Below are positions 1-9,041 of a DNA stretch of 64,000 nt, in pieces. This DNA comes from Flavobacterium rakeshii (GTDB lineage: Bacteria > Bacteroidota > Bacteroidia > Flavobacteriales > Flavobacteriaceae), in assembly GCF_009741375.1 (NCBI RefSeq), contig NZ_WOWP01000034.1:160542-224541 (forward strand), given 5' to 3'. Below the pieces are notes generated by a model. That model did not search any database. It worked only from the letters and a program-made list of their open reading frames with translations, and was not told the DNA's origin. How positions within the stretch are numbered: the first letter of the stretch is position 1; each line of letters begins with the position of its first letter. Both the position numbers and the translations under genes were made by a program.

Positions 1-46
1 ATATTTGAAAAGTTAATTTTACTTCATAATCATAACAAATTGATCT

Positions 47-550
47 ATGAAGTTGAAGAAACATTTTTTAATGGCTGTTATTCTGCTAATTACGGGAGCC
101 AGCCATGCACAACAGGTAAGTGAGAACACAAATTACGACCAGGGATTCCGTTTAGGGTTTGGTCTTAACGCCGGGGCAGTAACCGGAGATTATTTCAATT
201 TTGCCTTGGGAGGCGATGCAAGGTTACAGTATGACCTTTCTCAAAAAACCTCTCTAACCCTTACAACGGGTTACACACATCTTTTTGGAAAGGATGAAGT
301 AAAAGATCTTGGATTTATTCCTGCTAAAGCCGGTTTTAAAGCCTTTGTTTGGGGTGACCGATTTTACGTACTGGGCGAAGCAGGTGCCGGATTTGCTGTA
401 ACAAACAATTACAATGAAACCACCTTTTTATGGTCGCCGGGTATAGGGTATGCCAACAGCTTTATTGACCTGAGCCTGCGATATGAAGGGATGAATAATT
501 TTAATGCCGACCAGATTGCCTTTAGGGTAGCCTACGGGTTTAAACTGTGA
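47..550 (+). CDS. Small secreted outer-membrane beta-barrel-like protein
   Basis: 167 aa. A classical Sec signal peptide covers about residues 1-21 (MKLKK, hydrophobic core, then GASHA-Q cleavage). The mature part is made of alternating glycine/aromatic strands (LGFGLNAGAVTG, LTTGYTHLFG, LRYEGMNN) and ends in a strand with terminal aromatic (VAYGFKL), the usual pattern of an 8-stranded outer membrane barrel of the porin_OMP/OmpW-like size class. No specific family is recognised. It stands alone upstream of a strong bidirectional terminator (591-624). The ATG at 47 is chosen because it opens directly into the signal peptide. Function unknown; outer membrane location is inferred. Confidence 0.75.
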   Translation: MKLKKHFLMAVILLITGASHAQQVSENTNYDQGFRLGFGLNAGAVTGDYFNFALGGDARLQYDLSQKTSLTLTTGYTHLFGKDEVKDLGFIPAKAGFKAFVWGDRFYVLGEAGAGFAVTNNYNETTFLWSPGIGYANSFIDLSLRYEGMNNFNADQIAFRVAYGFKL

Positions 551-590
551 AACACCAAAACAATTAAATAAATAACCTAAGTAGACCAAA

Positions 591-624
591 TTAAAGCCTG
601 TAATGTAAAAGTTACAGGCTTTAA
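591..624. terminator. Bidirectional intrinsic terminator
   Basis: A perfect 13-bp stem (TTAAAGCCTGTAA with its complement at 612-624) and 8-nt loop is followed by a T-run on the plus strand, and is A-flanked for the other direction. It sits between the convergent barrel gene and the PPK2 gene. Confidence 0.85.
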
Positions 625-631
625 TGTTTTT

Positions 632-1510
632 TTAAGGCTTTTCATTAAGTAACTGCACTCTGTATAAGGCAATATTATCCAGTACATCATCACTTACTTC
701 GGGTTCCTTAAAGTCATATTTTTTAAGTTCGTTAAGTATTGTTTTAGCTACAAGCAGCCTCGCTGTTTCTTTATCATCCGCAGGAATGGCAAACCAAGGT
801 GCATGAGGCTTACTGGTTTTACTTATTGCTTCCTCATAATAGGTTTGATAGGTATCCCACAATCCTCTTTCATTAAGATCTCCGGCAGAAAATTTCCACA
901 GGTGGTCTTCCTTTTCCAGTCTGCGTAACAACCTTTGCCTTTGCTCCTCTTTCCCTAAGTGCAGGAAAAATTTAAGCACAATCGTTCCGTTTTCGGCTAA
1001 ATGCTGTTCAAAGTTATTAATCTGTTCAAAACGGCTTTCCCAAAAAGCATCGGTTATATCTTCCTCTTTATCCACTCCGGGAAGGTTTTCGTTTAAAATA
1101 TAGTTGGGATGCACACGGGTTACCAGTACGTTCTCATAATGCGAACGGTTAAAAACGGCAAACTTTCCCCTTTGTGGCAGGGCAATATAGTGCCTCCATA
1201 AATAATCATGCTTCAACTCGTTTGATGTTGGCGTTTTAAAGCTATGCACCACCACCCCTCTGGCATTAAAGTTTTTAAACACCTCGCGAATAAGACTGTC
1301 CTTCCCCGCTGTATCCATACCCTGCAGGCATATCAAAACACTATAGCGGTTATTGGCATACATCTTGTCCTGAAGCTTGCCCAGCTTTTTACTGGTTTTC
1401 TCAATTTTCTTTATTTTCTTTTTAGCTGTGAGTTCCAGTTCTATCTTTGTAGGCGCTTTGCTTATGGAAAAAGCTTCGGTTACTTTAAAATCGTCGGTAT
1501 TGATATTCAT
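632..1510 (-). CDS. Polyphosphate kinase 2 family (polyphosphate:nucleotide phosphotransferase)
   Basis: 292 aa, the normal length of single-domain PPK2 enzymes. PPK2 proteins transfer phosphate between inorganic polyphosphate and nucleoside mono- or diphosphates in the cytoplasm. Visible signatures are the Walker A loop QGMDTAGKDS (about residue 64), the conserved KTPTSNELKHDYLWR segment, the Walker-B-like FNRSHYE, and the basic lid region with RLLRRLEKEDHLWKFS. The N-terminus is a charged helix typical of the family (TIGR03709-like). Which nucleotide it prefers cannot be read from the sequence. It is transcribed alone, divergent from the next gene with about 70 bp between them. Confidence 0.9.
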   Translation of the reverse strand: MNINTDDFKVTEAFSISKAPTKIELELTAKKKIKKIEKTSKKLGKLQDKMYANNRYSVLICLQGMDTAGKDSLIREVFKNFNARGVVVHSFKTPTSNELKHDYLWRHYIALPQRGKFAVFNRSHYENVLVTRVHPNYILNENLPGVDKEEDITDAFWESRFEQINNFEQHLAENGTIVLKFFLHLGKEEQRQRLLRRLEKEDHLWKFSAGDLNERGLWDTYQTYYEEAISKTSKPHAPWFAIPADDKETARLLVAKTILNELKKYDFKEPEVSDDVLDNIALYRVQLLNEKP

Positions 1511-1581
1511 GCGAAGAAATATTTATCTTTATAAATGTAAGAAATTAAACAACAACACGTTTACAACAAAAACACAAGTTT

Positions 1582-2433
1582 ATGCAAAAATTTAAGCTGG
1601 AACTGCTGTTACACATCATGGGAATAGGCTCTGCATCAGGGTTGCTTTTTAACGACAATTCACTATTCCTTATTTCAGACAACAGCAATATGCTGTATGA
1701 ATACAACATGACCGACAAGACCACCAGCAAGGTATCGCTTGCCGACAGTACTTATACGGGTCCGCTTGAAAACATCCCTAAAAAAGACAAGCAGGACTTT
1801 GAGGCTATCACTAAACTTGACAACAACTTATATATATTTGGTTCGGGGTCTGGACTAAAGGAAAACCGAAATAGCCTTGCTCATTACAACTTTAAAACCA
1901 AAACCACACAGGCACCTACCGATTTGACCGATCTTTATCTTGGTATGCAAAGCTTTGGAGAGATAAGCCCCGAAGACTTTAATATAGAAGCTGCGGTTAA
2001 CGACGGAACATTATGGTACCTGTTTCAGCGTGGTAACGGACCTGCACAGCAAAACGGTCTGTTTACCTTAGATGGTGATATTAACGAAATTTATTTCCAG
2101 ATTATATACAACCCTATTACTCTACCTAAAATAAACGGTGCTCAGGCCAGTTTTACCGATGCCGTTAAAGTAGGTGATAAACTGTACTTTATTGCTGCTG
2201 CCGAGAAATCAGACTCTACTTATCTTGATGGTGAAGTGGCAGGTTCTCTTATAGGCTGTATAGATATCGAGACTGTAGAGGTTGAGTTTACCCAAATAAT
2301 ATCTAACAAAAATAAGTTTGAGGGTATTACTCTATACAGGGACAATGGCAAATCACTGGAATTCCTTTTGTGTGAAGATACCGATAGTGATGCAACCGAA
2401 TCTGACATATATAAACTTACTATTGATAAATAG
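1582..2433 (+). CDS. Unknown beta-rich protein (DUF6929-like)
   Basis: 283 aa without an obvious signal peptide. It has repeated strand patterns such as GLLFNDNSLFLISDNSNMLYEYN, KLDNNLYIFGSGSG and VGDKLYFIAAAEKS, which look like blades of a beta-propeller that reads out values along a strand. The resemblance to the flavobacterial DUF6929 family is from memory and not proven. No catalytic motif is visible. It is a lone gene divergent from the PPK2 gene; the downstream 127 bp holds degenerate short repeats before the sigma factor gene. Confidence 0.65.
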   Translation: MQKFKLELLLHIMGIGSASGLLFNDNSLFLISDNSNMLYEYNMTDKTTSKVSLADSTYTGPLENIPKKDKQDFEAITKLDNNLYIFGSGSGLKENRNSLAHYNFKTKTTQAPTDLTDLYLGMQSFGEISPEDFNIEAAVNDGTLWYLFQRGNGPAQQNGLFTLDGDINEIYFQIIYNPITLPKINGAQASFTDAVKVGDKLYFIAAAEKSDSTYLDGEVAGSLIGCIDIETVEVEFTQIISNKNKFEGITLYRDNGKSLEFLLCEDTDSDATESDIYKLTIDK

Positions 2434-2439
2434 TTTTGC

Positions 2440-2494
2440 GTTACGGGTTATTAGTTACGTGTTTAACTACAACATGAAACCTGAAACCTTAAAC
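2440..2494. repeat. Degenerate short intergenic repeats
   Basis: The intergenic stretch contains GTTACGGGTT..TTAGTTACGTGTT followed by two exact TGAAACC heptads and a partial TTAAAC unit. They have a period close to 7 bp and match no gene or promoter element. Confidence 0.5.
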
Positions 2495-2560
2495 AAAAAA
2501 TTACTCCCTCTCCCAACCTTTAACTGTTTTTTCTGCTCTATATAAACAAAGAGACATATT

Positions 2561-3115
2561 GTGATAGACGAAAAACTCATAACAGCATGCAGGAACATGC
2601 ACCGAAATGCCCAAAGGCAGGTGTATGAACTTATGGCGCCCAAGCTATACCACACCTGCAAAAGGTATTTAAAGAGCGAAGAGGAAATAGAAGAGGCAGT
2701 GGCCGATGCCTTTTATACCATTTTCACAAAACTCAATCAGTTAAAAGAAGTCAAGGCTTTTGAGGCCTGGGCTAGGCGTATAGCCATAAACCAGTGTCTT
2801 TTAACTTTAAAAAGGAAGGTAAACTTTAATATTTATATTGAAGACATGAGCACATCGGCAGAGCCTTCGCAAAACGAACCGGCCAGTCTCGAAGAGGAAG
2901 ACCTGCTTAAACTGCTTGACTACATTCCTGAAGGTTGCCGTACGGTATTTAACCTTTTTGCCATAGAAGGTTACTCTCACAAAGAAATAGCTGCAATGCT
3001 GAATATTACAGAAGGGACTTCGAAATCACAATTAAATGTCTCCCGCAGTAAATTAAAAGATTTAATAAACAGTGTTTATTATCAAAATGAAAACAGCTAT
3101 GGAAAATCAAAATAA
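2561..3115 (+). CDS. ECF-type RNA polymerase sigma factor
   Basis: 184 aa from a GTG start at 2561; no in-frame ATG lies upstream within the frame. Region sigma-2 spans about residues 10-85 (AMAKA.. replaced here by RQVYELMAPKLYHTC, then DAFYTIFTKLNQLKEVKAFEAWARRIAINQ, the classic -10 recognition helix). Region sigma-4 spans about 115-170 with the helix-turn-helix GYSHKEIAAMLNITEGTSKSQLNVSR. It redirects RNA polymerase to a small regulon. The gene overlaps the start of the following membrane protein, which begins like an anti-sigma factor, so the pair is most likely an autoregulated sigma/anti-sigma unit. The linker between regions is acidic and short, normal for the family. Confidence 0.9.
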   Translation: MIDEKLITACRNMHRNAQRQVYELMAPKLYHTCKRYLKSEEEIEEAVADAFYTIFTKLNQLKEVKAFEAWARRIAINQCLLTLKRKVNFNIYIEDMSTSAEPSQNEPASLEEEDLLKLLDYIPEGCRTVFNLFAIEGYSHKEIAAMLNITEGTSKSQLNVSRSKLKDLINSVYYQNENSYGKSK

Positions 3116-6100
3116 ATTAGATAATCAGTTTAAAAACGCTGCCGGAAAAGTCGAGAACAAAGGCTTTGACCGAATGGAAGCGATATGGGACAGAGTTGAA
3201 GAAAAACTGGACCACAAAAAGAAACGAAGAGGCCTTATTTTTTGGAGGTATGGCGGTGTTGCTGCTCTGTTGCTAATATTATTAGCAATAGGTGGTCAGT
3301 TCTTTAAAAAGCACGCTAACCCTACAGAACCCGAAACACAGGTTACCACTATAGACCACAATAAAGTAGAGGAAACATTTAACCCAACAACAGTAAGGGA
3401 TACTCAAAAAATTGAAGTGGTTGTAGGGGAAGAAGAAACTATAATTCGTAAAAATGATTCTGTCGTTAATATAAAGAACAGTGCTTTTATAAAAAGCAAA
3501 GAAACTCCTATTGACAGCAGTAAATATGTATTAATGGGGAATAAAAAAATATACCTGCAAGACATTTTTAAACATGCTCCCGGAGATACTATATATTTTA
3601 AAGACGAAGGAAAAATTGTTGTTTTAAATGATTCAAAATTAAAAGTATGGGATACCAGAACCGACAAAGGAGAATTTCGGGTAAAAGGAGAAATAACACC
3701 TAAAAAAGATGATAGTTCTTCTTCTGCCGTTACTTATAGTAACGTAGCTATTCAGGATACTGAAAACGAAAACCTGAATGAATTTATAGTTCCTTCAAAA
3801 GACAAGTACACTCATCTTAACAGCCTTTATTTTGGTAAAGACAGCTTACAGAACAAAGAAGCCATAACAGCAACTGTTACTGTAAATAATAATATGGTTA
3901 CTGGCGTAGTAAGTGACTTTTCAGGAGCTTTACCCGGAGCTTATGTAACCATTAAAGGAACAAACAAAAGCGTTTCGACAGATATAGAAGGTAAATTCTC
4001 TATCGAAGCCAAAAAGGGGGATATTCTGGAAATTTCGTATATAGGCTATAATGAAAACAGTGTCGCTATTAATAATCCTAACATCCCCCACAATATACTA
4101 CTGGAAGAAAGCACAAATAAACTGGAAGAAGTTGTTGTGGTTGCATACGGAACACAAAAAAGAAAAAAAGAAGAAAAACGTAGAAAGCAAATAAAACAAA
4201 AACAACAGGCTACTATCGCTTTTGCCAAACGTAATTACAGGGATGGCGACAAGCAGACTACTAGTTATGTAAGCGCGCCAAAAGGTGAACTTGATAAAGG
4301 TTTTCAAAACAATCAGGACTATTATCGTAAAAACATGTATAAAGAAGGTGCTACAGTAGTAACCTCCAGCGATATACAATATGACACCTTATCTAACGGA
4401 AGAATTCAGTTTCGTGAGATACCTGGACAAATTTCTGAGACAGATGAGCCTACATATATAGCCATTTTAAACACAGCTTATATAACCAACACAGCTCCAC
4501 TGTATGTAGTAGACGGTGTAGCTGTTAACGAAGACACCTTCAGGAATTTAAACCAAAATGATATTGCTACAGTTAAAGTTCTTAAAGATCAGGATGCAAT
4601 ATCGGCTTACGGAGACAAAGGTGTTAACGGTGTAATTGTTATAACTACAGTAAAAGGCACAACTATAGAGATGAACACAGCCGCTTTAGACAATCAGTCG
4701 GATTCAGAGAAAAGGGCGTTATTACAGGGTGTTGTTACTACCCGCGGGAACAGTACTCCTCTTTACATTCTTGACGGCATGCCTGTAGATGAGGAAACCG
4801 TAAAGAATATGAATGTAAACGATGTGGCCAACATCAGGGTTTTAAAAGATGCCGGTGCTACATCGTTATACGGTATGAGAGGTAGTAACGGTGTTGTGGT
4901 TATCAAAACAAAACAGGGAGAATATGCCCGCGAAATTATTGAAGAAGACGAAGAGGAAAACGAACCTATAGATCCGTCTAAAATACAGGTAGACCGTGAA
5001 AGCTATAATATGTTTGAGGAAAATCAGTTTGAAAACCCAACCTCAAATCCGCTTTCCACTTTCTCTATTGATGTTGATAATGCTTCTTATACCAATATAA
5101 GACGCTTTTTAAACAACGGGCAAAAAGTACCTAAAGATGCGGTTCGTGTTGAAGAAATGATAAACTTCTTTAAGTATAATTACCCTCAGCCTAAAGGCAA
5201 AGAGCCATTCTCTATCAATACAGAGTATAGTGATGCCCCTTGGAATCCTGACCACAAACTCCTTAAAATAGGACTAAAAGGTAAAGAGATACCAATGGAC
5301 AAATTGCCTGCTTCTAACTTTGTATTCCTGATAGATGTAAGCGGTTCTATGAGTGATGACAACAAACTACCGTTACTTAAACAGTCAATGAAGCTATTGG
5401 TTAACCAAATGCGCCCTGAAGATAAAATTGCAATTGTGGTATATGCAGGTGCTGCCGGACTGGTATTGCCTTCAACCAACGGAAGTGAAAAAACAAAAAT
5501 AATTGATGCCCTTGATGAGCTATCGGCAGGTGGCAGTACTGCCGGTGGAGAGGGTATTGAACTGGCTTACAAAACGGCACAGGAAAACTTTATTAAAGGC
5601 GGAAACAACCGTGTAATACTGGCTACCGATGGTGACTTTAATGTAGGTGACTCTTCTGACAGGGATATGCAGACTCTAATTGAAGAAAAAAGGCAAAGTG
5701 GTGTGTTCCTTACCTGCCTTGGTTACGGAATGGGTAACTACAAGGATTCTAAAATGGAAATACTGGCAGACAAGGGCAACGGAAACTATGCCTATATAGA
5801 CAACATGCAGGAAGCCGACCGTTTTCTTCAAAAAGAATTTAAAGGCTCTATGTATGCCATAGCCAAAGATGTTAAAATACAAATTGAATTTAACCCTAAC
5901 CATGTACAGTCGTACAGGCTTATAGGTTATGAAAACCGTAAGTTAAGGGATGAAGATTTTGAAAACGACGCTATAGATGCAGGCGAACTGGGTAGCGGGC
6001 ATACTGTAACGGCTTTATATGAAATAATCCCGGTTGGTGTGGAAAGTGATTACTTTACCCCAGATACAAAACTGAAGTATACCCAACAGGCAAAAGAGAA

Positions 6101-6395
6101 AAACAAATATAAAGACGAACTGGCAACAGTTAAGCTAAGACACAAAAAGCCGGATGGTAATAAGAGTACCGAAACAGAACTGGTTATAGAAAACAAACCA
6201 GTTGAACTTGATGAAGCTTCGTCCGACTTTAAGTTTGCTGCATCAGTAGCATGGTTTGGGCTTAAACTAAGGGACTCAAAACTTATACCAAGTAAATCGT
6301 CTAAAAAGATTAAGAAACTCGGCAAAGAAGGTATTAAAAACGATACCGATGGCTATAAAGCCGAGTTTATACGACTGGTAGACATGGTACAATAA
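3087..6395 (+). CDS. Chimera: anti-sigma-like / carboxypeptidase-like / TonB-plug repeats / YfbK-type vWA protein
   Basis: About 1102 aa from ATG 3087 (ATG 3099 and GTG 3072 are alternatives; all overlap the sigma gene). Domains in order, counted from 3072: charged cytoplasmic N-terminus with an EAIWDRVEEKLD helix (30-50); one membrane helix (about 59-77); a long Ser/Thr/acidic linker; a CarboxypepD_reg-like domain (about 265-350) ending in EEVVVVAYGTQ, the typical SusC-type bridge; a basic linker; two related TonB-plug-like units (about 470-525, PLYVVDGVAVNE..DIATVKVLKDQDAISAYGDKGVNGVIVITT split over two strands; about 555-615, PLYILDGMPVDEETVKN); a vWA N-terminal segment (about 655-710); a vWA domain with MIDAS motif DVSGSMSDD (about 748); and a C-terminal DUF3520-like region. 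Family knowledge supports each module; a role as an envelope-stress sensor or scaffold paired with the sigma factor is inference. A terminator follows at once. Confidence 0.85.
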   Translation: MKTAMENQNKLDNQFKNAAGKVENKGFDRMEAIWDRVEEKLDHKKKRRGLIFWRYGGVAALLLILLAIGGQFFKKHANPTEPETQVTTIDHNKVEETFNPTTVRDTQKIEVVVGEEETIIRKNDSVVNIKNSAFIKSKETPIDSSKYVLMGNKKIYLQDIFKHAPGDTIYFKDEGKIVVLNDSKLKVWDTRTDKGEFRVKGEITPKKDDSSSSAVTYSNVAIQDTENENLNEFIVPSKDKYTHLNSLYFGKDSLQNKEAITATVTVNNNMVTGVVSDFSGALPGAYVTIKGTNKSVSTDIEGKFSIEAKKGDILEISYIGYNENSVAINNPNIPHNILLEESTNKLEEVVVVAYGTQKRKKEEKRRKQIKQKQQATIAFAKRNYRDGDKQTTSYVSAPKGELDKGFQNNQDYYRKNMYKEGATVVTSSDIQYDTLSNGRIQFREIPGQISETDEPTYIAILNTAYITNTAPLYVVDGVAVNEDTFRNLNQNDIATVKVLKDQDAISAYGDKGVNGVIVITTVKGTTIEMNTAALDNQSDSEKRALLQGVVTTRGNSTPLYILDGMPVDEETVKNMNVNDVANIRVLKDAGATSLYGMRGSNGVVVIKTKQGEYAREIIEEDEEENEPIDPSKIQVDRESYNMFEENQFENPTSNPLSTFSIDVDNASYTNIRRFLNNGQKVPKDAVRVEEMINFFKYNYPQPKGKEPFSINTEYSDAPWNPDHKLLKIGLKGKEIPMDKLPASNFVFLIDVSGSMSDDNKLPLLKQSMKLLVNQMRPEDKIAIVVYAGAAGLVLPSTNGSEKTKIIDALDELSAGGSTAGGEGIELAYKTAQENFIKGGNNRVILATDGDFNVGDSSDRDMQTLIEEKRQSGVFLTCLGYGMGNYKDSKMEILADKGNGNYAYIDNMQEADRFLQKEFKGSMYAIAKDVKIQIEFNPNHVQSYRLIGYENRKLRDEDFENDAIDAGELGSGHTVTALYEIIPVGVESDYFTPDTKLKYTQQAKEKNKYKDELATVKLRHKKPDGNKSTETELVIENKPVELDEASSDFKFAASVAWFGLKLRDSKLIPSKSSKKIKKLGKEGIKNDTDGYKAEFIRLVDMVQ

Positions 6396-6396
6396 C

Positions 6397-6427
6397 AAAA
6401 AAGGCAGGATTTAATCCTGCCTTTTTT
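6397..6427. terminator. Bidirectional intrinsic terminator
   Basis: Stem GGCAGGAT / ATCCTGCC with loop TTA, flanked by an A6 run before and T6 run after, so it works in both directions. It lies between the vWA chimera and the convergent hydrolase. Confidence 0.85.
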
Positions 6428-6429
6428 GT

Positions 6430-7344
6430 TTATCTTCCATGATACTTCATATCCGGTAATGGCTCGTTATTTTTAAGAAAACGGTCAAACCAGTTTAGTA
6501 CCATTTTATTTACTTCATTTTTGTTTTCATTGATACCATGATCACTCCCTTCAAAAACTACAAGCCTGTAGGGTATTCTGTATTTTCCAAATTCAATAGC
6601 CAATTTCAGGCTCTGCTCACATTTTACACGCCAGTCGGCATTACCGTGAAGCATTAATAAAGGAACATTTGTTGGTAATTTATCTACCCATTCAATAGCC
6701 GATCTTTTTGTAAGTTCCGCTTCTTTATTATTTGCATAATTAGGAATAAGTTCGCTGTATACCTTTTCCATTTCAGGTCTTTCAAGTCCGGCTCTCATGT
6801 CAGAAAGTGCTCCTCCCACAACAGCCGCCTTTATCTTATTGGTTTCTGTAAGCGCCCTTAAAGTCATCATTCCGCCCCTACTCCAGCCATACATACCTAT
6901 ACGTGTTGTATCTGCCTCTTTAATTTCGGCAAGCACATCAATTAAGTTAACCACATCATCAACGTCACTGCCGCCAAATTCCTCGACTCCTTCGCTGCCA
7001 CCGTTGCCACGATACTGGCTGGCTATTACCACATAACCTTCTTTTGCCAGTTGGCCCAAAAAGCGATATGCATAAGGAAGAATCAATTCTCCAAAATCCC
7101 TGTTGCCTCCCCTGTTAAATATAATTACTGGGTGTGGCCCCTGGGTTTTAGGCTGTACAAGATATCCGTTAACTTTTAAACTGTCACTGGTATAAGTTAT
7201 ACCATACACTTCAATACTGTCTTTATATGATATTTTTGCGGGAGTAGTTTGCAGCTCTTTTTTCAAAAGTAGCTTTTGCTGATTTTGGGCAAAGACAACA
7301 ATCCCTAAAAACAATAATATTACAGTACTGAATGTTTTAACCAT
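6430..7344 (-). CDS. Secreted alpha/beta hydrolase, prolyl-oligopeptidase-like (S9/dienelactone hydrolase type)
   Basis: 304 aa with signal peptide (MVKTFSTVILLFLGIVVFA-Q). The catalytic serine lies in GWSRGGMMT (GxSxGG), the acid in HGNADWRVKCEQS and the histidine in GSDHGINEN, giving a complete triad of the peptidase S9 / acyl hydrolase fold. The oxyanion stretch IFNRGGNRDFGE is typical of periplasmic S9-like hydrolases. The substrate is unknown (peptide or ester). It starts 3 bp after the stop of the ABC-F gene and is probably co-transcribed with it. Periplasmic location is inferred from the signal peptide. Confidence 0.85.
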   Translation of the reverse strand: MVKTFSTVILLFLGIVVFAQNQQKLLLKKELQTTPAKISYKDSIEVYGITYTSDSLKVNGYLVQPKTQGPHPVIIFNRGGNRDFGELILPYAYRFLGQLAKEGYVVIASQYRGNGGSEGVEEFGGSDVDDVVNLIDVLAEIKEADTTRIGMYGWSRGGMMTLRALTETNKIKAAVVGGALSDMRAGLERPEMEKVYSELIPNYANNKEAELTKRSAIEWVDKLPTNVPLLMLHGNADWRVKCEQSLKLAIEFGKYRIPYRLVVFEGSDHGINENKNEVNKMVLNWFDRFLKNNEPLPDMKYHGR

Positions 7345-7347
7345 GGT

Positions 7348-8979
7348 TTACTTTTCTATTTCTCTCAGGTTTTCCATCTTTTTAAGTTCAAGGAAACCTT
7401 TAATATCTTCAAAGTGTTCTTTAACACGTTTGTTACCAAACTCAAATACTTTAGTCACCAGTCCGTCAAGGAAATCCCTGTCGTGCGATACTAATATCAA
7501 TGTACCGTCAAAAGCTTTAAGAGCATCCTTTATAATATCCTTAGTACGCATATCAAGGTGGTTGGTAGGCTCATCGAGAATAAGTACATTAACCGGCTCA
7601 AGCAACAGCTTTATCATAGCCAAACGTGTTTTCTCTCCACCCGAAAGTACTTTTACTTTCTTAGTAGTATCATCCCCGCTAAACATAAATGCACCTAGCA
7701 GGTTTTTTATTTGTGTACGAATATCACCTTCGGCAATACGATCAATCGTTTCAAAAACAGTAAGGTTCTCATCTAAAAGCGATGCCTGGTTTTGTGCAAA
7801 GTATCCTATTTGTACGTTGTGTCCTACCTCAAGGCTACCTTCAAACTCAAGTTCTCCCATAATAGCTTTAATCATGGTCGATTTACCTTCACCGTTCTTA
7901 CCTACAAACGCCAGTTTTTGTCCGCGTTCAATAACCATCGAAGCATCTTTAAACACTACGTGATCACCGTATGATTTTGAAAGCTCGTTAACCACCACAG
8001 GATACTGACCCGAGCGTGGTGATGGCGGAAACTTAAGCCTAAGTGCCGATGTATCTACTTCATCAACTTCTACAAGCTCCAGTTTTTCCAGCATTTTTAC
8101 ACGCGACTGTACCTGTAGGGTTTTAGAATAAGTACCTTTAAAACGCTCAATGAACTCCATGTTTTCGGCAATCATTTTCTGCTGCTCATCATACGCCTTT
8201 TGCTGTTGTGCACGGCGGTCTTTTCTAAGCTCAAGGTAATGTGAATATTTCGCTTTATAATCGTATATCCTTCCCATAGTAACCTCTATGGTACGGTTAG
8301 TAATATTATCAACAAAAGCCCTGTCGTGAGAAATTACGATAACTGCTTTAGCACTGTTTAAAAGAAAATCCTCCAGCCACTGTATACTCTCAATATCCAT
8401 GTGGTTAGTAGGCTCATCCAGCAGGATAAGATCAGGTTTTTGAAGTAATATCTTGGCAAGCTCAATACGCATTCTCCATCCACCACTAAACTCTGATGTA
8501 GGTCTTGTAAAATCGGTACGGCTAAAACCCATACCAACAAGCACCTTCTCTACTTCTGCCTCATAATTCACCTCTTCTATGGAGTAGAATTTCTCACTAA
8601 GTTCAGATACCCTTTCGATAATCTTGTAGTACTCATCAGACTCATAATCGGTACGAACAGTAAGCTCCTCATTTAAGGCATCAATCTCTTCCTTCATCTT
8701 AAAGATAGTAGCAAAAGCCTTAGACGTCTCTTCAAAAACCGTAGCATTATCTTCGGTAAGTAAATGCTGAGGAAGATAAGCTATAACAGTCCCTTTTGGT
8801 GCCGATATAGCTCCGGTTGAAGGCTTGTTAACTCCTGCTATTATTTTTAGCAATGTCGATTTTCCTGCCCCGTTTTTACCCATAAGGGCAATCTTATCAG
8901 TCTCATTTATAGAAAAAGAAACATCACTGAATAATGTGGTACCGCCAAATTGTACCGAAAGCGCATCTACAGTTATCAT
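7348..8979 (-). CDS. ABC-F family ATPase (ribosome-associated type)
   Basis: 543 aa from ATG at 8979. Two ATP-binding cassettes without membrane segments define the ABC-F class: Walker A GKNGAGKST and GKNGEGKST, signatures EFSGGWRMR and LSGGEKTR, Walker B LILLDEPTNH and LILDEPTNH. Between them is the ABC-F linker with basic coiled residues (ELRKDRRAQQQKAYDEQQK). ABC-F proteins act on the ribosome E-site in translation control or antibiotic resistance; this one looks like the housekeeping YdiF/Uup-type rather than a known resistance factor. A longer frame opens upstream at 9030, but a good minus-strand promoter (9001-9030) would start RNA inside that extension, so the 8979 start is preferred. 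Confidence 0.9.
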   Translation of the reverse strand: MITVDALSVQFGGTTLFSDVSFSINETDKIALMGKNGAGKSTLLKIIAGVNKPSTGAISAPKGTVIAYLPQHLLTEDNATVFEETSKAFATIFKMKEEIDALNEELTVRTDYESDEYYKIIERVSELSEKFYSIEEVNYEAEVEKVLVGMGFSRTDFTRPTSEFSGGWRMRIELAKILLQKPDLILLDEPTNHMDIESIQWLEDFLLNSAKAVIVISHDRAFVDNITNRTIEVTMGRIYDYKAKYSHYLELRKDRRAQQQKAYDEQQKMIAENMEFIERFKGTYSKTLQVQSRVKMLEKLELVEVDEVDTSALRLKFPPSPRSGQYPVVVNELSKSYGDHVVFKDASMVIERGQKLAFVGKNGEGKSTMIKAIMGELEFEGSLEVGHNVQIGYFAQNQASLLDENLTVFETIDRIAEGDIRTQIKNLLGAFMFSGDDTTKKVKVLSGGEKTRLAMIKLLLEPVNVLILDEPTNHLDMRTKDIIKDALKAFDGTLILVSHDRDFLDGLVTKVFEFGNKRVKEHFEDIKGFLELKKMENLREIEK

Positions 8980-9000
8980 AGAGGTATTTTTTTGAAGCCG

Positions 9001-9030
9001 CAAAGATAGGATAATTAGGCAATTACACAA
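9001..9030 (-). promoter_or_regulatory. Promoter for the ABC-F gene
   Basis: On the minus strand TTG (9030-9028), 19 nt, then TATCTTTG (9008-9001) matches the Bacteroidota consensus TTG-N19-TAnnTTTG. The start of transcription would fall near 8996, giving a leader of about 17 nt before ATG 8979. Confidence 0.7.
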
Positions 9031-9041
9031 TCAACACGCAT

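Noticed and set aside
7343..7963. Open frame of 206 codons on the plus strand
   Set aside because: It is antisense to the ABC-F gene, which shows full Walker and signature motifs; the plus frame is Ser/Leu-rich with no domain.
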